Assembly: GCA_019828595.1 (NCBI GenBank)
Contig: JAHQRK010000056.1
Span: 1 to 64,000, forward strand
Direction of reading: 5' to 3'
Length of the DNA stretch: 64,000 nucleotides
Origin: Aphanomyces cochlioides
Taxonomy: Eukaryota > Oomycota > Saprolegniomycetes > Saprolegniales > Verrucalvaceae
Position numbers and translations under genes: made by a program. The notes under the pieces are model-generated. The model saw only the letters and a program-made list of their open reading frames with translations. It was not told where the DNA came from and made no database searches. Positions 38,223-52,300 of this stretch are shown here, piece by piece. Each line of letters begins with the position of its first letter. Within the stretch, counting starts at the first letter, position 1.

Positions 38223-41200
38223 CCTGCCAAAGATGAGATGAATGGCACGATGCAAGGTGAGATGCATGTCTTAGGATAGCTTCACTCGGGCAGAAAAGGC
38301 CGCTGAATAAGCGGTCAACACACTGTGTAGTAGGGTGACGAGCCCTTTCTGCCACTTTAAGCCATACTCTGGCCAGAGGCTTGGACTCCGAAAGGCGAAT
38401 TCCGACGCGATATGCGAATGTTACGAAGTAGGGCCTTTTTGGCTCGAAATACCGGACATTTTCATAGAGCAGCCAGGGACAGCTAAAACGTGTGTTTTTA
38501 CTGTATTTTCATATTGACTTTGGACGAGTAAATCCTCTCCCCATAGTTCAACTTTTTACAGTAAGGGGACAATGTGTAACGTTGGTTACCACTATTGCAA
38601 CTGATGGTGCTACTTTTTTTGATGGAGTACCACTGTTGATAGTGGGCCTACGGCGAGTATCATGAATCACTTAAGGGGTGTTGCATGAATACTTAGCAGG
38701 TGTATTACCCAGTATCAAAGTTTCAACTCATTGGATGTACGAGTTCAATAAGCGATATTAAACAATGTGATCTATTACTTAAAGCTCTAACGCAACACGT
38801 AAGTACGAGAGTAATTTTGAAGGACAAACGCCAAGTCAAAAAAAGAGTAATTTTTATATACAAATTCCAAGTACAAAAATGAGTATTTTTTACATACAAA
38901 CGCCAAGTCAAAAAAAGAGTAATTTGAGACAAGTTCGTTCGTAATAGTCAGCACTTCCAACCAACATCAACTAATTTGACCACTCAAGGTTGTATTGCCC
39001 GATGATATCCATGGCAAATATCCATTTGGTGTGATGTTGTCAATTCTTTGGTGTGTTGCTCAATACTTGGTGTCATGTTTTGTCACGATGTAACCCATGT
39101 TGCTGGACGTGCCAGTTGTCGATAATATTAATAATCAAACAATTCCACATACAAAATGAAAATATTGTCCTACTATTTAAAATAATACCTGCCAAAGATG
39201 AGATGAATGGCACGATGCAAGGTGAGATGCATGTCTTAGGATAGCTTCACTCGGGCAGAAAAGGCCGCTGAATAAGCGGTCAACACACTGTGTAGTAGGG
39301 TGACGAGCCCTTTCTGCCACTTTAAGCCATACTCTGGCCAGAGGCTTGGACTCCGAAAGGCGAATTCCGACGCGATATGCGAATGTTACGAAGTAGGGCC
39401 TTTTTGGCTCGAAATACCGGACATTTTCATAGAGCAGCCAGGGACAGCTAAAACGTGTGTTTTTACTGTATTTTCATATTGACTTTGGACGAGTAAATCC
39501 TCTCCCCATGGTTCAACTTTTTACAGTAAGGGGACAATGTGTAACGTTGGTTACCACTATTGCAACTGATGGTGCTACTTTTTTGATGGAGTACCACTGT
39601 TGATAGTGGGCCTACGGCGAGTATCATGAATCACTTAAGGGGTGTTGCATGAATACTTAGCAGGTGTATTACCCAGTATCAAAGTTTCAACTCATTGGAT
39701 GTACGAGTTCAATAAGCGATATTAAACAATGTGATCTATTACTTAAAGCTCTAACGCAACACGTAAGTACGAGAGTAATTTTGAAGGACAAACGCCAAGT
39801 CAAAAAAAGAGTAATTTTTATATACAAATTCCAAGTACAAAAATGAGTATTTTTTACATACAAACGCCAAGTCAAAAAAAGAGTAATTTGAGACAAGTTC
39901 GTTCGTAATAGTCAGCACTTCCAACCAACATCAACTAATTTGACCACTCAAGGTTGTATTGCCCGATGATATCCATGGCAAATATCCATTTGGTGTGATG
40001 TTGTCAATTCTTTGGTGTGTTGCTCAATACTTGGTGTCATGTTTTGTCACGATGTAACCCATGTTGCTGGACGTGCCAGTTGTCGATAATATTAATAATC
40101 AAACAATTCCACATACAAAATGAAAATATTGTCCTACTATTTAAAATAATACCTGCCAAAGATGAGATGAATGGCACGATGCAAGGTGAGATGCATGTCT
40201 TAGGATAGCTTCACTCGGGCAGAAAAGGCCGCTGAATAAGCGGTCAACACACTGTGTAGTAGGGTGACGAGCCCTTTCTGCCACTTTAAGCCATACTCTG
40301 GCCAGAGGCTTGGACTCCGAAAGGCGAATTCCGACGCGATATGCGAATGTTACGAAGTAGGGCCTTTTTGGCTCGAAATACCGGACATTTTCATAGAGCA
40401 GCCAGGGACAGCTAAAACGTGTGTTTTTACTGTATTTTCATATTGACTTTGGACGAGTAAATCCTCTCCCCATAGTTCAACTTTTTACAGTAAGGGGACA
40501 ATGTGTAACGTTGGTTACCACTATTGCAACTGATGGTGCTACTTTTTTGATGGAGTACCACTGTTGATAGTGGGCCTACGGCGAGTATCATGAATCACTT
40601 AAGGGGTGTTGCATGAATACTTAGCAGGTGTATTACCCAGTATCAAAGTTTCAACTCATTGGATGTACGAGTTCAATAAGCGATATTAAACAATGTGATC
40701 TATTACTTAAAGCTCTAACGCAACACGTAAGTACGAGAGTAATTTTGAAGGACAAACGCCAAGTCAAAAAAAGAGTAATTTTTATATACAAATTCCAAGT
40801 ACAAAAATGAGTATTTTTTACATACAAACGCCAAGTCAAAAAAAGAGTAATTTGAGACAAGTTCGTTCGTAATAGTCAGCACTTCCAACCAACATCAACT
40901 AATTTGACCACTCAAGGTTGTATTGCCCGATGATATCCATGGCAAATATCCATTTGGTGTGATGTTGTCAATTCTTTGGTGTGTTGCTCAATACTTGGTG
41001 TCATGTTTTGTCACGATGTAACCCATGTTGCTGGACGTGCCAGTTGTCGATAATATTAATAATCAAACAATTCCACATACAAAATGAAAATATTGTCCTA
41101 CTATTTAAAATAATACCTGCCAAAGATGAGATGAATGGCACGATGCAAGGTGAGATGCATGTCTTAGGATAGCTTCACTCGGGCAGAAAAGGCCGCTGAA

Positions 41201-44200
41201 TAAGCGGTCAACACACTGTGTAGTAGGGTGAGGAGCCCTTTCTGCCACTTTAAGCCATACTCTGGCCAGAGGCTTGGACTCCGAAAGGCGAATTCCGACG
41301 CGATATGCGAATGTTACGAAGTAGGGCCTTTTTGGCTCGAAATACCGGACATTTTCATAGAGCAGCCAGGGACAGCTAAAACGTGTGTTTTTACTGTATT
41401 TTCATATTGACTTTGGACGAGTAAATCCTCTCCCCATAGTTCAACTTTTTACAGTAAGGGGACAATGTGTAACGTTGGTTACCACTATTGCAACTGATGG
41501 TGCTACTTTTTTTTATGGAGTACCACTGTTGATAGTGGGCCTACGGCGAGTATCATGAATCACTTAAGGGGTGTTGCATGAATACTTAGCAGGTGTATTA
41601 CCCAGTATCAAAGTTTCAACTCATTGGATGTACGAGTTCAATAAGCGATATTAAACAATGTGATCTATTACTTAAAGCTCTAACGCAACACGTAAGTACG
41701 AGAGTAATTTTGAAGGACAAACGCCAAGTCAAAAAAAGAGTAATTTTTATATACAAATTCCAAGTACAAAAATGAGTATTTTTTACATACAAACGCCAAG
41801 TCAAAAAAAGAGTAATTTGAGACAAGTTCGTTCGTAATAGTCAGCACTTCCAACCAACATCAACTAATTTGACCACTCAAGGTTGTATTGCCCGATGATA
41901 TCCATGGCAAATATCCATTTGGTGTGATGTTGTCAATTCTTTGGTGTGTTGCTCAATACTTGGTGTCATGTTTTGTCACGATGTAACCCATGTTGCTGGA
42001 CGTGCCAGTTGTCGATAATATTAATAATCAAACAATTCCACATACAAAATGAAAATATTGTCCTACTATTTAAAATAATACCTGCCAAAGATGAGATGAA
42101 TGGCACGATGCAAGGTGAGATGCATGTCTTAGGATAGCTTCACTCGGGCAGAAAAGGCCGCTGAATAAGCGGTCAACACACTGTGTAGTAGGGTGACGAG
42201 CCCTTTCTGCCACTTTAAGCCATACTCTGGCCAGAGGCTTGGACTCCGAAAGGCGAATTCCGACGCGATATGCGAATGTTACGAAGTAGGGCCTTTTTGG
42301 CTCGAAATACCGGACATTTTCATAGAGCAGCCAGGGACAGCTAAAACGTGTGTTTTTACTGTATTTTCATATTGACTTTGGACGAGTAAATCCTCTCCCC
42401 ATAGTTCAACTTTTTACAGTAAGGGGACAATGTGTAACGTTGGTTACCACTATTGCAACTGATGGTGCTACTTTTTTTTATGGAGTACCACTGTTGATAG
42501 TGGGCCTACGGCGAGTATCATGAATCACTTAAGGGGTGTTGCATGAATACTTAGCAGGTGTATTACCCAGTATCAAAGTTTCAACTCATTGGATGTACGA
42601 GTTCAATAAGCGATATTAAACAATGTGATCTATTACTTAAAGCTCTAACGCAACACGTAAGTACGAGAGTAATTTTGAAGGACAAACGCCAAGTCAAAAA
42701 AAGAGTAATTTTTATATACAAATTCCAAGTACAAAAATGAGTCATTTTTACATACAAACGCCAAGTCAAAAAAAGAGTAATTTGAGACAAGTTCGTTCGT
42801 AATAGTCAGCACTTCCAACCAACATCAACTAATTTGACCACTCAAGGTTGTATTGCCCGATGATATCCATGGCAAATATCCATTTGGTGTGATGTTGTCA
42901 ATTCGTTGGTGTGTTGCTCAATACTTGGTGTCATGTTTTGTCACGATGTAACCCATGTTGCTGGACGTGCCAGTTGTCGATAATATTAATAATCAAACAA
43001 TTCCACATACAAAATGAAAATATTGTCCTACTATTTAAAATAATACCTGCCAAAGATGAGATGAATGGCACGATGCAAGGTGAGATGCATGTCTTAGGAT
43101 AGCTTCACTCGGGCAGAAAAGGCCGCTGAATAAGCGGTCAACACACTGTGTAGTAGGGTGACGAGCCCTTTCTGCCACTTTAAGCCATACTCTGGCCAGA
43201 GGCTTGGACTCCGAAAGGCGAATTCCGACGCGATATGCGAATGTTACGAAGTAGGGCCTTTTTGGCTCGAAATACCGGACATTTTCATAGAGCAGCCAGG
43301 GACAGCTAAAACGTGTGTTTTTACTGTATTTTCATATTGACTTTGGACGAGTAAATCCTCTCCCCATAGTTCAACTTTTTACAGTAAGGGGACAATGTGT
43401 AACGTTGGTTACCACTATTGCAACTGATGGTGCTACTTTTTTTGATGGAGTACCACTGTTGATAGTGGGCCTACGGCGAGTATCATGAATCACTTAAGGG
43501 GTGTTGCATGAATACTTAGCAGGTGTATTACCCAGTATCAAAGTTTCAACTCATTGGATGTACGAGTTCAATAAGCGATATTAAACAATGTGATCTATTA
43601 CTTAAAGCTCTAACGCAACACGTAAGTACGAGAGTAATTTTGAAGGACAAACGCCAAGTCAAAAAAAGAGTAATTTTTATATACAAATTCCAAGTACAAA
43701 AATGAGTATTTTTTACATACAAACGCCAAGTCAAAAAAAGAGTAATTTGAGACAAGTTCGTTCGTAATAGTCAGCACTTCCAACCAACATCAACTAATTT
43801 GACCACTCAAGGTTGTATTGCCCGATGATATCCATGGCAAATATCCATTTGGTGTGATGTTGTCAATTCTTTGGTGTGTTGCTCAATACTTGGTGTCATG
43901 TTTTGTCACGATGTAACCCATGTTGCTGGACGTGCCAGTTGTCGATAATATTAATAATCAAACAATTCCACATACAAAATGAAAATATTGTCCTACTATT
44001 TAAAATAATACCTGCCAAAGATGAGATGAATGGCACGATGCAAGGTGAGATGCATGTCTTAGGATAGCTTCACTCGGGCAGAAAAGGCCGCTGAATAAGC
44101 GGTCAACACACTGTGTAGTAGGGTGAGGAGCCCTTTCTGCCACTTTAAGCCATACTCTGGCCAGAGGCTTGGACTCCGAAAGGCGAATTCCGACGCGATA

Positions 44201-47200
44201 TGCGAATGTTACGAAGTAGGGCCTTTTTGGCTCGAAATACCGGACATTTTCATAGAGCAGCCAGGGACAGCTAAAACGTGTGTTTTTACTGTATTTTCAT
44301 ATTGACTTTGGACGAGTAAATCCTCTCCCCATAGTTCAACTTTTTACAGTAAGGGGACAATGTGTAACGTTGGTTACCACTATTGCAACTGATGGTGCTA
44401 CTTTTTTTGATGGAGTACCACTGTTGATAGTGGGCCTACGGCGAGTATCATGAATCACTTAAGGGGTGTTGCATGAATACTTAGCAGGTGTATTACCCAG
44501 TATCAAAGTTTCAACTCATTGGATGTACGAGTTCAATAAGCGATATTAAACAATGTGATCTATTACTTAAAGCTAAACAACACGTAAGTACGAGAGTAAT
44601 TTTGAAGGACAAACGCCAAGTCAAAAAAAGAGTAATTTTTATATACAAATTCCAAGTACAAAAATGAGTATTTTTTACATACAAACGCCAAGTCAAAAAA
44701 AGAGTAATTTGAGACAAGTTCGTTCGTAATAGTCAGCACTTCCAACCAACATCAACTAATTTGACCACTCAAGGTTGTATTGCCCGATGATATCCATGGC
44801 AAATATCCATTTGGTGTGATGTTGTCAATTCGTTGGTGTGTTGCTCAATACTTGGTGTCATGTTTTGTCACGATGTAACCCATGTTGCTGGACGTGCCAG
44901 TTGTCGATAATATTAATAATCAAACAATTCCACATACAAAATGAAAATATTGTCCTACTATTTAAAATAATACCTGCCAAAGATGAGATGAATGGCACGA
45001 TGCAAGGTGAGATGCATGTCTTAGGATAGCTTCACTCGGGCAGAAAAGGCCGCTGAATAAGCGGTCAACACACTGTGTAGTAGGGTGACGAGCCCTTTCT
45101 GCCACTTTAAGCCATACTCTGGCCAGAGGCTTGGACTCCGAAAGGCGAATTCCGACGCGATATGCGAATGTTACGAAGTAGGGCCTTTTTGGCTCGAAAT
45201 ACCGGACATTTTCATAGAGCAGCCAGGGACAGCTAAAACGTGTGTTTTTACTGTATTTTCATATTGACTTTGGACGAGTAAATCCTCTCCCCATAGTTCA
45301 ACTTTTTACAGTAAGGGGACAATGTGTAACGTTGGTTACCACTATTGCAACTGATGGTGCTACTTTTTTTGATGGAGTACCACTGTTGATAGTGGGCCTA
45401 CGGCGAGTATCATGAATCACTTAAGGGGTGTTGCATGAATACTTAGCAGGTGTATTACCCAGTATCAAAGTTTCAACTCATTGGATGTACGAGTTCAATA
45501 AGCGATATTAAACAATGTGATCTATTACTTAAAGCTCTAACGCAACACGTAAATACGAGAGTAATTTTGAAGGACAAACGCCAAGTCAAAAAAAGAGTAA
45601 TTTTTATATACAAATTCCAAGTACAAAAATGAGTCATTTTTACATACAAACGCCAAGTAAAAAAAGAGTAATTTGAGACAAGTTCGTTCGTAATAGTCAG
45701 CACTTCCAACCAACATCAACTAATTTGACCACTCAAGGTTGTATTGCCCGATGATATCCATGGCAAATATCCATTTGGTGTGATGTTGTCAATTCGTTGG
45801 TGTGTTGCTCAATACTTGGTGTCATGTTTTGTCACGATGTAACCCATGTTGCTGGACGTGCCAGTTGTCGATAATATTAATAATCAAACAATTCCACATA
45901 CAAAATGAAAATATTGTCCTACTATTTAAAATAATACCTGCCAAAGATGAGATGAATGGCACGATGCAAGGTGAGATGCATGTCTTAGGATAGCTTCACT
46001 CGGGCAGAAAAGGCCGCTGAATAAGCGGTCAACACACTGTGTAGTAGGGTGACGAGCCCTTTCTGCCACTTTAAGCCATACTCTGGCCAGAGGCTTGGAC
46101 TCCGAAAGGCGAATTCCGACGCGATATGCGAATGTTACGAAGTAGGGCCTTTTTGGCTCGAAATACCGGACATTTTCATAGAGCAGCCAGGGACAGCTAA
46201 AACGTGTGTTTTTACTGTATTTTCATATTGACTTTGGACGAGTAAATCCTCTCCCCATAGTTCAACTTTTTACAGTAAGGGGACAATGTGTAACGTTGGT
46301 TACCACTATTGCAACTGATGGTGCTACTTTTTTTGATGGAGTACCACTGTTGATAGTGGGCCTACGGCGAGTATCATGAATCACTTAAGGGGTGTTGCAT
46401 GAATACTTAGCAGGTGTATTACCCAGTATCAAAGTTTCAACTCATTGGATGTACGAGTTCAATAAGCGATATTAAACAATGTGATCTATTACTTAAAGCT
46501 CTAACGCAACACGTAAATACGAGAGTAATTTTGAAGGACAAACGCCAAGTCAAAAAAAGAGTAATTTTTATATACAAATTCCAAGTACAAAAATGAGTCA
46601 TTTTTACATACAAACGCCAAGTCAAAAAAAGAGTAATTTGAGACAAGTTCGTTCGTAATAGTCAGCACTTCCAACCAACATCAACTAATTTGACCACTCA
46701 AGGTTGTATTGCCCGATGATATCCATGGCAAATATCCATTTGGTGTGATGTTGTCAATTCGTTGGTGTGTTGCTCAATACTTGGTGTCATGTTTTGTCAC
46801 GATGTAACCCATGTTGCTGGACGTGCCAGTTGTCGATAATATTAATAATCAAACAATTCCACATACAAAATGAAAATATTGTCCTACTATTTAAAATAAC
46901 ACCTGCCAAAGATGAGATGAATGGCACGATGCAAGGTGAGATGCATGTCTTAGGATAGCTTCACTCGGGCAGAAAAGGCCGCTGAATAAGCGGTCAACAC
47001 ACTGTGTAGTAGGGTGACGAGCCCTTTCTGCCACTTTAAGCCATACTCTGGCCAGAGGCTTGGACTCCGAAAGGCGAATTCCGACGCGATATGCGAATGT
47101 TACGAAGTAGGGCCTTTTTGGCTCGAAATACCGGACATTTTCATAGAGCAGCCAGGGACAGCTAAAACGTGTGTTTTTACTGTATTTTCATATTGACTTT

Positions 47201-47378
47201 GGACGAGTAAATCCTCTCCCCATAGTTCAACTTTTTACAGTAAGGGGACAATGTGTAACGTTGGTTACCACTATTGCAACTGATGGTGCTACTTTTTTTG
47301 ATGGAGTACCACTGTTGATAGTGGGCCTACGGCGAGTATCATGAATCACTTAAGGGGTGTTGCATGAATACTTAGCAG

Positions 47379-49310
47379 GTGTATTACCCAGTATCAAAGT
47401 TTCAACTCATTGGATGTACGAGTTCAATAAGCGATATTAAACAATGTGATCTATTACTTAAAGCTCTAACGCAACACGTAAATACGAGAGTAATTTTGAA
47501 GGACAAACGCCAAGTCAAAAAAAGAGTAATTTTTATATACAAATTCCAAGTACAAAAATGAGTCATTTTTACATACAAACGCCAAGTCAAAAAAAGAGTA
47601 ATTTGAGACAAGTTCGTTCGTAATAGTCAGCACTTCCAACCAACATCAACTAATTTGACCACTCAAGGTTGTATTGCCCGATGATATCCATGGCAAATAT
47701 CCATTTGGTGTGATGTTGTCAATTCGTTGGTGTGTTGCTCAATACTTGGTGTCATGTTTTGTCACGATGTAACCCATGTTGCTGGACGTGCCAGTTGTCG
47801 ATAATATTAATAATCAAACAATTCCACATACAAAATGAAAATATTGTCCTACTATTTAAAATAATACCTGCCAAAGATGAGTTTTTCTGGGACGATGCAA
47901 GGTGAGATGCATGTCTTAGGATAGCTTCACTCGGGCAGAAAAGGCCGCTGAATAAGCGGTCAACACACTGTGTAGTAGGGTGACGAGCCCTTTCTGCCAC
48001 TTTAAGCCATACTCTGGCCAGAGGCTTGGACTCCGAAAGGCGAATTCCGACGCGATATGCGAATGTTACGAAGTAGGGCCTTTTTGGCTCGAAATACCGG
48101 ACATTTTCATAGAGCAGCCAGGGACAGCTAAAACGTGTGTTTTTACTGTATTTTCATATTGACTTTGGACGAGTAAATCCTCTCCCCATAGTTCAACTTT
48201 TTACAGTAAGGGGACAATGTGTAACGTTGGTTACCACTATTGCAACTGATGGTGCTACTTTTTTTGATGGAGTACCACTGTTGATAGTGGGCCTACGGCG
48301 AGTATCATGAATCACTTAAGGGGTGTTGCATGAATACTTAGCAGGTGTATTACCCAGTATCAAAGTTTCAACTCATTGGATGTACGAGTTCAATAAGCGA
48401 TATTAAACAATGTGATCTATTACTTAAAGCTCTAACGCAACACGTAAATACGAGAGTAATTTTGAAGGACAAACGCCAAGTCAAAAAAAGAGTAATTTTT
48501 ATATACAAATTCCAAGTACAAAAATGAGTCATTTTTACATACAAACGCCAAGTCAAAAAAAGAGTAATTTGAGACAAGTTCGTTCGTAATAGTCAGCACT
48601 TCCAACCAACATCAACTAATTTGACCACTCAAGGTTGTATTGCCCGATGATATCCATGGCAAATATCCATTTGGTGTGATGTTGTCAATTCGTTGGTGTG
48701 TTGCTCAATACTTGGTGTCATGTTTTGTCACGATGTAACCCATGTTGCTGGACGTGCCAGTTGTCGATAATATTAATAATCAAACAATTCCACATACAAA
48801 ATGAAAATATTGTCCTACTATTTAAAATAATACCTGCCAAAGATGAGTTTTTCTGGGACGATGCAAGGTGAGATGCATGTCTTAGGATAGCTTCACTCGG
48901 GCAGAAAAGGCCGCTGAATAAGCGGTCAACACACTGTGTAGTAGGGTGACGAGCCCTTTCTGCCACTTTAAGCCATACTCTGGCCAGAGGCTTGGACTCC
49001 GAAAGGCGAATTCCGACGCGATATGCGAATGTTACGAAGTAGGGCCTTTTTGGCTCGAAATACCGGACATTTTCATAGAGCAGCCAGGGACAGCTAAAAC
49101 GTGTGTTTTTACTGTATTTTCATATTGACTTTGGACGAGTAAATCCTCTCCCCATAGTTCAACTTTTTACAGTAAGGGGACAATGTGTAACGTTGGTTAC
49201 CACTATTGCAACTGATGGTGCTACTTTTTTTGATGGAGTACCACTGTTGATAGTGGGCCTACGGCGAGTATCATGAATCACTTAAGGGGTGTTGCATGAA
49301 TACTTAGCAG
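47379..49310 (+). repeat. Two adjacent monomers with a shared 16-bp deletion
   Basis: Near 47880 and 48846 the usual GATGAGATGAATGGCACGATG is replaced by GATGAGTTTTTCTGGGACG. This equals the long form after loss of 16 bases between two CTCA copies (minus-strand reading). Both monomers are 966 bp, as expected from 965+17-16. They are flanked on each side by monomers with AATAACACCTGCC (near 46896 and 49795) in place of AATAATACCTGCC. The neighbouring pair suggests recent duplication of one monomer. Confidence 0.85.
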
Positions 49311-52300
49311 GTGTATTACCCAGTATCAAAGTTTCAACTCATTGGATGTACGAGTTCAATAAGCGATATTAAACAATGTGATCTATTACTTAAAGCTCTA
49401 ACGCAACACGTAAATACGAGAGTAATTTTGAAGGACAAACGCCAAGTCAAAAAAAGAGTAATTTTTATATACAAATTCCAAGTACAAAAATGAGTCATTT
49501 TTACATACAAACGCCAAGTCAAAAAAAGAGTAATTTGAGACAAGTTCGTTCGTAATAGTCAGCACTTCCAACCAACATCAACTAATTTGACCACTCAAGG
49601 TTGTATTGCCCGATGATATCCATGGCAAATATCCATTTGGTGTGATGTTGTCAATTCGTTGGTGTGTTGCTCAATACTTGGTGTCATGTTTTGTCACGAT
49701 GTAACCCATGTTGCTGGACGTGCCAGTTGTCGATAATATTAATAATCAAACAATTCCACATACAAAATGAAAATATTGTCCTACTATTTAAAATAACACC
49801 TGCCAAAGATGAGATGAATGGCACGATGCAAGGTGAGATGCATGTCTTAGGATAGCTTCACTCGGGCAGAAAAGGCCGCTGAATAAGCGGTCAACACACT
49901 GTGTAGTAGGGTGACGAGCCCTTTCTGCCACTTTAAGCCATACTCTGGCCAGAGGCTTGGACTCCGAAAGGCGAATTCCGACGCGATATGCGAATGTTAC
50001 GAAGTAGGGCCTTTTTGGCTCGAAATACCGGACATTTTCATAGAGCAGCCAGGGACAGCTAAAACGTGTGTTTTTACTGTATTTTCATATTGACTTTGGA
50101 CGAGTAAATCCTCTCCCCATAGTTCAACTTTTTACAGTAAGGGGACAATGTGTAACGTTGGTTACCACTATTGCAACTGATGGTGCTACTTTTTTTGATG
50201 GAGTACCACTGTTGATAGTGGGCCTACGGCGAGTATCATGAATCACTTAAGGGGTGTTGCATGAATACTTAGCAGGTGTATTACCCAGTATCAAAGTTTC
50301 AACTCATTGGATGTACGAGTTCAATAAGCGATATTAAACAATGTGATCTATTACTTAAAGCTCTAACGCAACACGTAAATACGAGAGTAATTTTGAAGGA
50401 CAAACGCCAAGTCAAAAAAAGAGTAATTTTTATATACAAATTCCAAGTACAAAAATGAGTCATTTTTACATACAAACGCCAAGTCAAAAAAAGAGTAATT
50501 TGAGACAAGTTCGTTCGTAATAGTCAGCACTTCCAACCAACATCAACTAATTTGACCACTCAAGGTTGTATTGCCCGATGATATCCATGGCAAATATCCA
50601 TTTGGTGTGATGTTGTCAATTCGTTGGTGTGTTGCTCAATACTTGGTGTCATGTTTTGTCACGATGTAACCCATGTTGCTGGACGTGCCAGTTGTCGATA
50701 ATATTAATAATCAAACAATTCCACATACAAAATGAAAATATTGTCCTACTATTTAAAATAATACCTGCCAAAGATGAGATGAATGGCACGATGCAAGGTG
50801 AGATGCATGTCTTAGGATAGCTTCACTCGGGCAGAAAAGGCCGCTGAATAAGCGGTCAACACACTGTGTAGTAGGGTGACGAGCCCTTTCTGCCACTTTA
50901 AGCCATACTCTGGCCAGAGGCTTGGACTCCGAAAGGCGAATTCCGACGCGATATGCGAATGTTACGAAGTAGGGCCTTTTTGGCTCGAAATACCGGACAT
51001 TTTCATAGAGCAGCCAGGGACAGCTAAAACGTGTGTTTTTACTGTATTTTCATATTGACTTTGGACGAGTAAATCCTCTCCCCATAGTTCAACTTTTTAC
51101 AGTAAGGGGACAATGTGTAACGTTGGTTACCACTATTGCAACTGATGGTGCTACTTTTTTTGATGGAGTACCACTGTTGATAGTGGGCCTACGGCGAGTA
51201 TCATGAATCACTTAAGGGGTGTTGCATGAATACTTAGCAGGTGTATTACCCAGTATCAAAGTTTCAACTCATTGGATGTACGAGTTCAATAAGCGATATT
51301 AAACAATGTGATCTATTACTTAAAGCTCTAACGCAACACGTAAGTACGAGAGTAATTTTGAAGGACAAACGCCAAGTCAAAAAAAGAGTAATTTTTATAT
51401 ACAAATTCCAAGTACAAAAATGAGTCATTTTTACATACAAACGCCAAGTAAAAAAAAGAGTAATTTGAGACAAGTTCGTTCGTAATAGTCAGCACTTCCA
51501 ACCAACATCAACTAATTTGACCACTCAAGGTTGTATTGCCCGATGATATCCATGGCAAATATCCATTTGGTGTGATGTTGTCAATTCGTTGGTGTGTTGC
51601 TCAATACTTGGTGTCATGTTTTGTCACGATGTAACCCATGTTGCTGGACGTGCCAGTTGTCGATAATATTAATAATCAAACAATTCCACATACAAAATGA
51701 AAATATTGTCCTACTATTTAAAATAATACCTGCCAAAGATGAGATGAATGGCACGATGCAAGGTGAGATGCATGTCTTAGGATAGCTTCACTCGGGCAGA
51801 AAAGGCCGCTGAATAAGCGGTCAACACACTGTGTAGTAGGGTGACGAGCCCTTTCTGCCACTTTAAGCCATACTCTGGCCAGAGGCTTGGACTCCGAAAG
51901 GCGAATTCCGACGCGATATGCGAATGTTACGAAGTAGGGCCTTTTTGGCTCGAAATACCGGACATTTTCATAGAGCAGCCAGGGACAGCTAAAACGTGTG
52001 TTTTTACTGTATTTTCATATTGACTTTGGACGAGTAAATCCTCTCCCCATAGTTCAACTTTTTACAGTAAGGGGACAATGTGTAACGTTGGTTACCACTA
52101 TTGCAACTGATGGTGCTACTTTTTTTGATGGAGTACCACTGTTGATAGTGGGCCTACGGCGAGTATCATGAATCACTTAAGGGGTGTTGCATGAATACTT
52201 AGCAGGTGTATTACCCAGTATCAAAGTTTCAACTCATTGGATGTACGAGTTCAATAAGCGATATTAAACAATGTGATCTATTACTTAAAGCTCTAACGCA

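Noticed and set aside
37500..38500. Inversion as a simple read foldback or assembly mirror artefact
   Set aside because: The two arms are out of register by about 230 bases, carry different variants next to the junction (for example anchors 36930 and 38932), and the junction has its own filler and 99-bp duplication. Read-level confirmation is still needed.
38335..38517. Helitron-derived protein within the satellite, suggested by the frame fused to the N-terminal Helitron fragment at 9357-9521
   Set aside because: The frame continues past 9356 only by chance; the same 55 residues occur in all satellite monomers and show no Helitron motif.
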